Positions 52,211-62,340 of a stretch of 64,000 nucleotides of DNA are shown here, piece after piece. Numbering within the stretch: the first letter of the stretch is position 1; each line of letters starts with the position of its first letter. Source of the stretch: Manis javanica. Its lineage: Eukaryota; Chordata; Mammalia; Pholidota; Manidae. The notes beneath the pieces are model-generated. The model was not told the DNA's origin and searched no databases. It saw nothing but the letters and a program-made list of their open reading frames with translations. Where the stretch lies: contig NC_133158.1 of the NCBI RefSeq assembly GCF_040802235.1, positions 40,366,001 through 40,430,000 of the forward strand, in the 5' to 3' direction. The translations under genes and the position numbers were made by a program.

Positions 52211-53584
52211 TGAGGTTATTTATATCTGGAAATGGATATTCCTCTTGTGTTTTGCTGTCATTGTAGGGGTTGAGTTGAGCAGTTAGGAGTTGACTGGGTT
52301 GGGTTTTGTGGGTGCTGTGTTACCTTCAGTGTGCATGGACGTCAGAGTCCTCTGCACCATCTGTGCCGAAGCGGAGGATGGTTTTCCACAATGTCCCCAC
52401 TCCACCTTCTACACTATCCTCGTCTGTGCTCCTGCTCCTCGGGGAGGGTCTCTCCAGGCTTCACCCCTCCCTGTGCTGGGTCACTGCAGCTTGCTTCTTG
52501 CTGCTGATAGTCCTTGAATGGGAGTGTGGCAGTTAGAACTCTCTGTGGCCTGGTCCGGGCCCTCTCTTAGGCATACCTCACATCCTTGGATCTTGGGATG
52601 GGACTGAATCAGTGACCCTGTTTACTCTCTAGATACAGAAGACCGACAAGGGGCTGGGCCCAGGATGTCTTCTGACAGTGAGGACAATGACCCCTTTACA
52701 GGCTTTAACTCCAATTTCTACACCCAGAAAAATATCTTTCAAGGATAAAAGGGAGACTTCTGGTGTGGCCATGATGAAGTCAGAAACTATTCGAGGACTC
52801 TGGAAAGGTAATTTGTGTTGGGTTCCAAGTCCTCTATATATGCATCAACACAAGCCTATTAATTGTATTATTCAGACTCTCTATATGCTTACTTAGTTTT
52901 TGTCACTGTGGTACCTTTTGGAAAGAAAATGGACTCTCACCCAAAATTTGGTTCAGTTGTTGAGACTAATGACAACACACACACACACGCACACACACAC
53001 ACAAGGGTATGAAAGGCTCATTACTCACACAATAAGGCTTTCTGGGGGGAGCTTGGTAGGCTCCCAAGGTGGCCAGAAAACGGGTTGAGAGAGCCAGAAA
53101 AGGAGACCTGCTTGGGGTTCCCATCATGTTGGGGGTGGGGCCGAGGTGGGGCTCCGTGCAGGGCAGGCACCCGCATCGTTTGAGTCTCCCACTGGGAGCA
53201 AAGGAGGCAGCCCCCAGGCCTTCTCAGTTGCCCTCCCAGATGTGGGCAAGAAGAAGAGGTGAAGGGAAGCATTTAGAGACGTCAGCAGTTAAATATAAAA
53301 AATTGAGTCAGATCCCTCTTCACATTTTCCTACTCGCTTCTTGGTGGAGTGGATGCATTACTGATATAAGGTATTTCTCTTTGTCCGTTTAATGCTTTGT
53401 GGTTTGAATTATTTTATATGATGAAAATTGTTATAAGCTATTAGCATTTTTGCCTTTTATTTGTACCCTTTCTGATAATCTGTAGTTGTGTTTCTTATAA
53501 AACACAGTTGGAATTTTTTTTGACCCATGTAGAGAGCCTCTTTTAATAGGACAGTGCAATCCATTCATGTCCACCTATCTTCCT
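52211..53584. other. Intergenic DNA with (CA)n tract and decayed L1
   Basis: No gene is seen. A (CA)n tract lies at 52975-53003. The stretch 53400-53560 looks like old antisense L1 ORF2 sequence. Confidence 0.5.
52975..53003. repeat. (CA)n microsatellite
   Basis: About 14 units with one CG interruption near 52989. Confidence 0.92.
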
Positions 53585-54050
53585 CATCCTAATAAAACCA
53601 TCGAGTTGAAAATATATTGTAAGTCAAAATACATCTAACGTACCAAACATCACAGCTTAGCCTGGCCAACCTCAAAAATTCAGAACACTCTTATTAGCCT
53701 ACAGTTGGGCAAAATCATATAACACAAAGCCTATTTTATAATGAAGTGTTGACTATCTCATGTAAATTGTCAAATACTGTACTGAGAGTGAAAAGCAATT
53801 GTTTTCTGGGGACAGAATGGTTGTCAGTGTATCACTTGTTGGCCCTCACGATCTCGTGGCTGACAGGAGCTGCAGCTTGCTGCTCTGCCCAGCATTGTGA
53901 GAAAGGACTGGACCACAAATCACCAGCCTGAGAAAATAACCAAATTAAGAAATTGGTGGGTAGTTTCTACTGAGTGTATATTGCTTTCACACTTCCATAA
54001 AATAAAAAAATCAAAAGTTGAACCATCATAAATTGGGGAACATCTATAGT
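53585..54050 (-). mobile_element. Tigger-type DNA transposon relic (copy 2, inverted)
   Basis: The complement of this stretch matches 30411-30898 along most of its length: shared blocks include CCTACAGTTGGGCAAAATCA (53699) and AGTTGAACCATCATAAATTG (54016). It has the same family ends and no transposase frame. Confidence 0.7.
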
Positions 54051-54139
54051 ATGATAACTGGTATTGATTTATTTTTTGCTATTTTATTTTATAGGCTCTA
54101 TTCTACTTTCTGTTTTGAAACTGGTATAATCTTTTGTTT

Positions 54140-54260
54140 GAGCCTTTCTCTGCTGCTTCCACTAACTGGGTAACCTTGGATAAGAAACCTATGCCTCAGT
54201 TTCCATATCTGTACAGGGCAGAATACGGTAAGTGTAAAATGTATGTAAAATGATACCTTT
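54140..54260 (+). mobile_element. MIR SINE relic
   Basis: The order TGGGTAACCTTGGATAAGAA, then ATGCCTCAGTTTCCATATCT, then a GTAAAATG block follows MIR sense order with substitutions. Confidence 0.6.
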
Positions 54261-54699
54261 CTTCTTCCATAAACAGATGAAGTATAAGTGCAGCTTACAT
54301 AATAAGTGCTTCTATTATTTCTATTGTTTTATTTTACTTCTTTTTATGAATTTGGCAGATTGGGTGAGTTTTGTTGCATTGTCTTTCTCCTAGTGGCTTG
54401 AAAGTTACTTCTCATTTTCTTGGGCAATCCTAATTTTTTCTTTACTAACCACTTTTTCATTGAAATTAAAACACATATGATAAAGGACATACATAACTTG
54501 AACATTTCTATATATGTGTTCAAACTCCCATTATCTGTCAGCAAACACCAGCTCTACATGCCTGTCTTCACTTTGAACCAGACGAGGTCCTTAGGTATCC
54601 ATGCTTCCCTTTTTCCTGCAGCCCCTCTCCCACACCGACCCCTCATCTGCCATGTTATAATAAGTTGGGTTTTTACATTAGGCACAAAAATTATTTAGC
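54261..54699. other. AT-rich intergenic DNA
   Basis: No gene or clear repeat family is recognised. Confidence 0.4.
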
Positions 54700-55406
54700 A
54701 ATAAATACGAGTTTTGCTAGTTTATTTGCTTACTTCTTTTTTTCCCCAACTAGGAAACAATACCACACAGCCCTGAGTCATCGATCACATTGCAATTTAA
54801 AGTGAGTGGTGTTCCTGGCGTGGTGTGTGCTCAACAGCCCACCTGGTGGTCCTGCTGGGTTCTGTCATGAGTTCCATCTGTATTTTGCTACACTTCAATG
54901 CTTCCTGCCTCTGTGCTATTATTGTCATGTTTTAATTCCACATCTATTTAAAACTCCAGAATCCGTTATTATAGTTGCACAAGTCAGTATTCTTTTAGCT
55001 TTACCCACATTCGATGCTTTTGGTTGTGTTTGCATGTTTCATTCCCTCTTACATTTCCATGCTTCCATCCGGGATCAGTTTTTCTCTGCTGGAAAAAATT
55101 TTAGTAACTCCTGTAGTGTATGATAGTTGGCAATGAATTCTTGATGATCTCCTTTTTCTGAAAGACTCTTATTTCCCTTCCATTTCATACAATACTTCTA
55201 TTTGGTATAGAACTTGTGTATGTAGCTGTTTCCTTTAGCACTTTGAGATGTTACTCCATCATCACCTGGCTTCCACATTGCTGTTGAAATGTCAGGTGTA
55301 AGACTTGTTGTTTCTCTTTTAAATCTCTGACTGAAACTCTCATTGTCTTTGGTTTCCTGCATGTTTAGTATCATACACCCAGGTGTGGATTTCATTGTAT
55401 TTATTC
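54700..55406 (-). mobile_element. Old LINE-1, left part of a split copy
   Basis: A decayed L1M-type segment that ends ...GATTTCATTGTATTTATTC (55388-55406) and resumes at 58771 past the younger insertion. Confidence 0.55.
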
Positions 55407-55407
55407 T
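55391..55407. repeat. Target-site duplication, left copy
   Basis: TTCATTGTATTTATTCT is repeated at 58771-58787 as TCCATTGTATTCATTCT, 15 of 17 matching. It flanks the younger L1. Confidence 0.8.
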
Positions 55408-58400
55408 TTTTTTTTTTTCAGCTTCTAGCTGTTCAGTATGATGTTGGCTGTGGGTTTATCATATATGGCCTTTATTATGTTGAGTTACTTGCCCTCTATA
55501 CCCATTTTGCTGAGAGTTTTTATCATGAATGGATGTTGAATTTTGTTGAATGCTTTTTCAGCATCTATGGAGATGACCATGTGGTTTTAGTCTTTCTTTT
55601 TGTTGATGTGGTGGATGATGTTGATGGATTTTCGAATGTTGTACCATCCTTGCATCCCTGGGATGAATCCCACTTGGTTGTGGTGTATGATCCTTTTGAT
55701 ATATTTTTGAATTCGGTTTGCTAATATTTTATTGAGTATTTTTGCATCTACGTTCATCAGGGATATTGGTCTGTAATTTTCTTTTTTGGTGGGGTCTTTG
55801 CCTGGTTTTGGTATTAAGGTGATGTTGGCTTCATAGAATGAGTTTGGGAGTATTCCCTCCTCTTCTATTTTTTGGAAAACTTTAAGGAGAATGGGTATTC
55901 TTTCTTCCCTGTATGTCTGATAAAATTCCGAGGTAAATCCATCTGGCCCAGGGTTTTTTTCTTGGGTAGTTTTTTGATTACCACTTCAATTTCTTTGCTG
56001 GTAATTGGTTTGTTTAAATTTTGTGTTTCTTCCTTGGTCAGTCTTGGAAGGTTGTACTTTTCTCGGAAGTTGTCCATTTCTTCTAGGTTTTCCAGCTTCT
56101 TAGCATATAGGTTTTCATAGTAGTCTCTAATAATTCTTTGTATTTCTGTTGGGTCCGTCATGATGTTTCCTTTCTCATTTCTGATTCTGTTGATGTGTGT
56201 TGAATCTCCTTTTCTCTTAATAAGTTTGGCTAGAGGCTTATCTATTTTGTTTATTTTTTCAAAGAACCAGCTCTTGGTTTCATTGATTTTTTCTATTGTT
56301 TTGTTCTTCTCAATTTTGTTTATTTCTTCTCTGATCTTCATTATGTCCCTCCTTCTGCTGACTTTAGGCCTCATTTGTTCTTCTTTTTCCAATTTTGATA
56401 GTTGTGACGTTAGACTATTCATTTGGGTTTGTTCTACCTTCTTTAAATATGCCTGGATTGCTATATACTTTCCTCTTAAGACTGCTTTCGCTGCGTCCCA
56501 CAGAAGTTGGGGGGCTTTGTGTTGTTGTTGTCATTTATTTCCATATATTTCTGGATCTCCATTTTAATTTGGTCGTTGATCCATTGACTATTTAGAAACG
56601 TGTTGTTAAGCCTCCATGTGTTTGTGAGCCTTTTTGCTTTCTTGGTACAGTTTATTTCTAGTTTTATACCTTTGTGGTCTGAAAAGTTGGTTGGTAGGAT
56701 TTCAATCTTTTTGAATTTACTGAGGCTCTTTTTGTGTCCTAGTATGTGGTCTATTCTGGAGAATGTTCCATGTGCACTTAAGAAGAATGTGTATCCTGTT
56801 GCTTTTTGGTGTAGAGTTCTATAGATGTCTATTAGGTCCATCTGTTCTAGTGTGTTGTTCAGTGCCTCTGTGTCCTTATTTATTTTCTGTCTGGTGGATC
56901 TGTCCTTTGGAGTGAATGGTGTGTTGAAGTCTCCTAAAATGAATGCACTACAGTCTATTTCCTCCTTCAGTTCTGTTAGTGTTTTTTTCACATATGCTGG
57001 TGCTCCTGTGTTGGGTGCATATATATTTATAATGGTTATATCCTCTTGTTGGACTGAGCCCTTTATCATTATGTAAGTCCTTCTTTATCTCTTGTTACTT
57101 TCTTTGTTTTGAAGTCTATTTTGTCTGATACTAGTACTGCAACTCCTGCTTTTTTCTCCCTGTTGTTTGCATGAAATATCGTTTTCTATTCTTTGACTTT
57201 AAGTCTGTGCATGTCTTTGGGTTTGAGGTGAGTCTCTTGTAAGCAGCATATAGATGGGTCTTGTTTTTTTATCCATTCAGTGACTCTATGTCTTTTGATT
57301 GGTGCATTCAGTCCATTTACATTTAGGGTGATTATCGATAGGTATGTAGTTATTGCCATTTCACGCTTTAGATTCGTGGTTACCAAAGGTTCCAGGTTAC
57401 TTTCCTTACTATCTAAGAGTCTAACTTAACTCACTTAGTATACTGTTACAAACACAATCTAAAGGTTCTTTTCTATTTCTCCTCCTTTTTCTTCCTCCTT
57501 CATTCTTTATATATTAGGTATCAGATTCTATACTTTTTCTCTATCCCTTGATTGGCTTTGGGGATAGTCAATTTAATTTTGCATTTGCCTCACAATCAGC
57601 TGCTCCACCCTCCCTACCATGATTTTACTACCTCTGGTGACAGCTATCCAACCCTAGGAACACTTCCATCTATAGCAGTCCCTCCAAAATAGACTGCAGA
57701 GATGGTTTGTGGGAGGTAAACTCTCTCAGCTTTTGCTTACCTGGAAATTGTTTAATCCCTCCTTCAAATTTAAATGATAATCTCGCTGGATAAACTAATC
57801 TTGGTTCCAGGCCCTTCTGCTTCATGACATTAAATACATCATGCCACTCCCTTCTGGCCTGTAAGGTTTCTGCTGAGAAGTCTGTTGTTAGTCTGATGGG
57901 CTTTCCTTTGTATGTGATCTTATTTCTTTCTCTGCCTGCTTTTAACAGTCTGTCCTTATCCTTGATCTTTCCCATTTTAATTACTATGTGTCTTGGTGTT
58001 GTCTTCCTTGGGTCCCTTGTGTAGGGGGATCTGTGGATCTCCACGGTCTGAGAGACTATCTCCTTCCCCAGACTGGGGAACTACTTCCTCAAAGACACTT
58101 TCTATCCCTTTCTCTCTCTCTTCTTCTTCTGGTATCTCTATAATGCGAATATTGTTCCACTTAGATTGGTCACACAGTTCTCTCAATATTCTTTCATTTT
58201 TAGAGATTCTTTTTTCTCTCTGTGCCTCAGCTTCTTTGTATTCCTCTTCTCTAGTTTCTAGTTCATTTATTGTCTCCTCCACCATATCCAACCTGTTTAT
58301 AATACTTTCCATTGTGTTCTTTAACGATTGGATCTCTGACCTGAATTCATTCCTGAGTTCTTGGATGTCTTTCCATACCTCCATTAGGATGTTGATTATT

Positions 58401-58770
58401 TTTATTTTGAACTCCCCTTCAGGAAGAGTCATGAGGTCCATATCATTTAAATCTTTCTCGGGAGTTGTATTAACAATTTTACTCTGGACAAGGTTCCTTT
58501 GGCGTTTCATGTTTGTATATGGCGCCCTCTAGTGTCCAGAAGCTCTATTCTGGAGCTGCTGAGCCCCTGAAGCAATGTCGGGGGTTGCAGGGGAGCGGTA
58601 CTGGTACCCGGTTGGGTGGGGTCTGATCTTTTCTCCAGGTGTGTGCAGTCTGACGCCGTTTTCTTTCCTGTTGCTCTCTCTGGATTAGTTGCGCCAATTA
58701 AATTTTCTAATGTATCCAGTTTTAGGAGGAAGCCTCTGTCTCTCCTCTCCCGTCTTTAATCCTGAATCTG
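55407..58770 (-). mobile_element. LINE-1 ending inside ORF2 with poly(A), nested in older L1
   Basis: Read on the - strand: short 5' region 58770-58511, ORF1 58510-57670 (frameshifted), ORF2 endonuclease 57386-56476 (SICCLQETHLKP, NIYAPNTGAPA), then the start of the reverse transcriptase 56422-55865 (broken near 55870), and it stops at 55419. There a run of 12 A (T on the + strand, 55407-55418) follows directly. The matching point in the copy at 45213 is about 47605, so the last 2.4 kb, including the rest of ORF2 and the 3'UTR, are missing. A GATAAA lies 36 bases before the tail. The flanking duplication shows it arrived in this state. Confidence 0.85.
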
Positions 58771-58787
58771 TCCATTGTATTCATTCT
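58771..58787. repeat. Target-site duplication, right copy
   Basis: Partner of 55391-55407 with two mismatches. Confidence 0.8.
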
Positions 58788-59350
58788 GATTTGGGTTGGT
58801 AATTTCTCTGCAATCTGTAGTTTGTTATCTTTGGTTAATTTTGAAAAATCCTTTTATTATCTCTTCAAAGATTGCTCTGGCCTGTTCTGTTCTTCTGGTA
58901 CTCCATTTTACAAATGTGTTATACCTTTCCACCACATTGCATATGTCTCTTAGGCCTTTTACTGTATTTTCCATACTTTTTTTCTCCCTCTGCTTCTGTC
59001 TGAATATTTTCTTCTGACCTGTCTTCCAGTTCACAATAATCTCTTCCACTGTCTCTAATCTGTTGTTAAGCCCATCTAATTGAATTCATAATTTTAGTGA
59101 TTGTTTTTGTTCCAAATTTCCCTTTGATTCTTTTCTATTGATCTAATTTCCCTGTGGGAAATTTCCACCTCATAATCTATTTCCTTTAGCATATTAATTA
59201 AGTTAAAGTCTGTGTCTGACATGCCAATATCCTATTCTCCTGTGGGTTTGTTACTTTATATATATATTTTTCCTGGTTTTGCATTGTTTATCCTCTGGTT
59301 TTCTTTATACACTTTAGTTCAATTCTGGGTATTGTGTATTGTGGATATTG
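58788..59350 (-). mobile_element. Old LINE-1, right part of a split copy
   Basis: It continues the L1 segment cut at 55406 (GATTTGGGTTGGTAATTTCT onward). It decays into unrecognised sequence after about 59350. Confidence 0.55.
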
Positions 59351-60869
59351 TAGTTAATTTAAGGCCCTGATGGTGTTATTTTCCCCCAGAGATTTCCTTT
59401 GGCTTCAGGCTGGCAATGGGAAGAATAAGTTAGCTTGGTCCAGTTTTGGAGTGAGCTGTTTGGAAGCTGGGCTTCCATCTTTGTGGGGACTGTTTTACAC
59501 CTTAGCCTTACTCCTTTGCCGTTAGCCCCTGTGTTCTAGCAGAGGCCTGGGCTGTCCATCAGACCCCTACCCATTTATCTTGCAGTAGGCCATGCCCAAT
59601 TATTGTCTCCTCCATCCTATGAGACCCAAGTCTCTGTTCAGTCTCAATTTATTGTCCACACACGTATTACAGACTGTACTGCGTCTCTTCCCCCTCTTCC
59701 CCTCGCTCCCTCTCCTGCACTCCATGCACATAGAAGTAAGGCCACATGAGGACACAGGGAGATGGTGACCGTGCACAAGCCAAGGAGAGAGCTCTCACCA
59801 GAAACCAAACCTGCTGGCACCTTGATCTCAGACTTTCAGCGTCCAGAACTGTGGAAAAAAAAATGTGTAGGCATCCAGTCTGTGCTGTGTGGTTGCAGCA
59901 GCCTGAACTGACTGATACATCATACTAATCACCATATGCCTGAAAAGGAAAAATTACCTTCCTTCTTTCTGGGTCTTTGCCCCTCAGAGAAAGTTTTGGT
60001 AGCTATCTGATGTCTTCAACTAGATTTTCAAAATATTTTATACAGATTTTCTGGTTGTTTAGAGCCACAGTAGTTTAATAATTTGCTTTTAAAATCTTAT
60101 CAGTATGTTATGAGCATCTTTTCCCATTATCAACTACTCTTTTTTTAAACAGATTTTTTTTAGTAGTGACACAGGCTTTCATCATATGAATGGACCATAG
60201 TTTCTTACTGTACCACATTTAGATACTGGTTTTCATAATTTCAAGTCATATATTTTTAACACTTTTAACTAACTAATCTGAAACCAGGAATTGTCTTCCT
60301 TCCATAACAGGTCACAGTTTAATTTGTAAGTGGCACAAGCAATGCTATGTTTTGTACCTGACAGCGTCTTACAGTCAGTGATGGAATATGCGTCCGAACA
60401 CTGGCTACCACAAGTCACAGTCAGTAGCCTTCTGATCCCTAGTGTCCACCTCTGTCCTAGAAGGGGCTGGCTTCTGGCGGCTCCCCTCTCCTGGAAGCAC
60501 AGCCTGACCTAGCCAATCTGCCTTGGGTTCCTCTGGTAGAGTTGGGGCCCCTGGTCTAGATTCCAGGATGAAAGGGACCAGAACCCTTGGACCCGGCAGC
60601 CCCATTTGTTGGGACCCCCTTCCCCTCTCCTTAATGGTGCCTCTAGCCAAGAAAGTGAATTTTTAAGTCAATGACCGTTTGTGAAATTAAGGACCATGGA
60701 AACCTGGCTCTTTGGCTTTGTGATGTTAAAGGAAATGCATGCAGCCAAGTTGGCTTGACTTTAGGATGGCACCTGTTCAGTCCTTAGGCTCATTCCAGGC
60801 CCTGCTGTTTCCTATGAGTGACACTGTGCACCGCCCTCCCTCCAAAGCTTCATTTCCTAACTGGCAAAA

Positions 60870-60960
60870 TAGGGATCACAAGGGTGCCTGCTTCAAGCAG
60901 TGAGACTTGAGTGGGATGATATAGGCACCATGTGTGGCACACCTCAAATGGGAGAGAAAT
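60870..60960 (+). mobile_element. MIR SINE relic
   Basis: AACTGGCAAAATAGGGATCA followed by GAGTGGGATGATATAGGCAC keeps MIR sense order. Old and short. Confidence 0.5.
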
Positions 60961-61194
60961 GTGTCTCTGGTCGATCCTGAGGCATTAGGATTACAGACAG
61001 GGAGGACAGGAAGAGCCTGGCCCTTCTAGCAGTGTGCACCTCTGTGCCTGAGAACAGAGTCCTGGCTGTGGCCCCATTCTCCAGCAAGTTTCGTGGGCCT
61101 GTTGGCCGTCTTGGCAGGACCTAACCCTGGGTTTGCTCCAAGAGGCAGCAGAGCACACTGGGCAAATCCCAACTGTATGCTCAGCACGGCTGGG

Positions 61195-61275
61195 ATGCCA
61201 GGCGGGTAGCTGAACCTCAGTGCCTCATTTTGCTCCCCTGTAACATGAGCTGTCATGAGGATTAGGTGCACTCCA
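61195..61275 (+). mobile_element. MIR SINE relic
   Basis: TGAACCTCAGTGCCTCATTT and TCATGAGGATTAGGTGCACT follow the MIR sense order. Old and short. Confidence 0.5.
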
Positions 61276-62176
61276 GATACATTAGCAAAACTAGAGGGTC
61301 TCCTGCACTGTCCCACCATCTCCCTGCTGCGGTCAGCTCCCATGGGTCAGGTTCAGAAGGTCCAAACCAGGACTAACAAGGGGAAAAAAAGGAAGCGAAA
61401 AAAGAGCGTGAAGCCCAGCTCAGGTCAGAGAAAGGCAGAGACAAAGACATTCCCCGTCCCGGTCCCTGTTTCAGGGACGCCCTGTCCAGCTGCAGCCGAG
61501 GGAGGACCTCAAACTGGAGTTTGTGCTGTTTGCTGAATGAACAAATGCCACATGCCCTGGGTGGATGGAGCTGAGATGGGGCTCAGCCTTGGGCTGCCTT
61601 CTTCCTCCACCCAGTTCTTGTGGCCTGCCATTGGGTTCCACCATGGAGAGGAACGGAGTCTTTTCTAGCAGTGGAGTTGCCCCCCAAAGCATTCGCCCAG
61701 GTCCTCTGGGGCTACTGTGGGTGGTTTACCATACTGGCCATTTTTTTCCCCCTATGAAGACTGCACATGTCACGCAGGAAATGGGGAGGTGCTCCTGGGC
61801 TTGGGCTGAGCTCAGGCAGGCGAGGGACCAGGTTGGTGCACCAGGGCACTGAGGAGGAGGCAGGTCGTTCTCAGGCCCCAAGTTACTGTGCCAGTCCTCG
61901 TTGCTGACTGAGCTCCTGACCCAGCCTGAGTGCCTAACCAGGCCTGTGTGGCCCGAGGGCCCTCAGTCCTCTAGCAGTCCCCGCGCGTCCCCTAGTTCTC
62001 TGTTCGCCCCCAGGCCATCGGCGTCCTGAGCGTCCCCTCGTCCCTGCGCGCTCCCAGGTGTCAGGACCTCCGGACAGCGCGTGGCCCACCCCGTGACGCA
62101 TTTCCAATAGCTGGGAACGTCGGCCCCGCGGGGCGCGCACCCGAAACACCGGGGCGCGCGCATCGTGCACGCGCGC

Positions 62177-62206
62177 CATCACGTGACCCACGCGCGGCCA
62201 ATTGGC
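62177..62206 (+). promoter_or_regulatory. SUMO3: SUMO3 proximal promoter motifs: CACGTGAC and CCAAT
   Basis: TCACGTGACC at 62179-62188 is an E-box of the USF/MITF/TFE family type. GCCAATTGGC at 62197-62206 is a palindromic CCAAT box (NF-Y). Both lie 110-145 bases before the ATG. Their function is inferred from motif and place. Confidence 0.5.
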
Positions 62207-62319
62207 GCGCCGGGATTTGGGGGGCAAAGCGCGGCCCCGCGGGCAGTTGCGGCGGGCCGAGAGCGTGACTCGCCCGCTCCGGCGCTGCTTGCTTCTCGCC
62301 GCCCGCGCTCTGCGCAGCC

Positions 62320-62340
62320 ATGTCCGAGGAGAAGCCCAAG
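62320..62340 (+). CDS. SUMO3: SUMO3 exon 1: first seven codons (gene continues beyond the window)
   Basis: The ATG at 62320 follows GCAGCC, a fair context inside a CpG island. The seven codons read MSEEKPK and stop at the donor GTAAGG at 62341. This matches the first coding exon of human SUMO3; SUMO2 differs here with MADEKPK. The rest of the protein (the EGVKTEN start of exon 2, the beta-grasp fold and the GG terminus) is not in this window. SUMO3 is a ubiquitin-like modifier conjugated to lysines, with roles in stress response and chain formation. Its position next to PTTG1IP in the human order supports the call. Confidence 0.9.

Larger units (their letters stand above)
59351..61949. other. 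Intergenic DNA before SUMO3
   Basis: No gene is seen. MIR-like relics lie at 60870-60960 and 61195-61270. The rest is unremarkable, and GC rises towards the CpG island. Confidence 0.5.
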
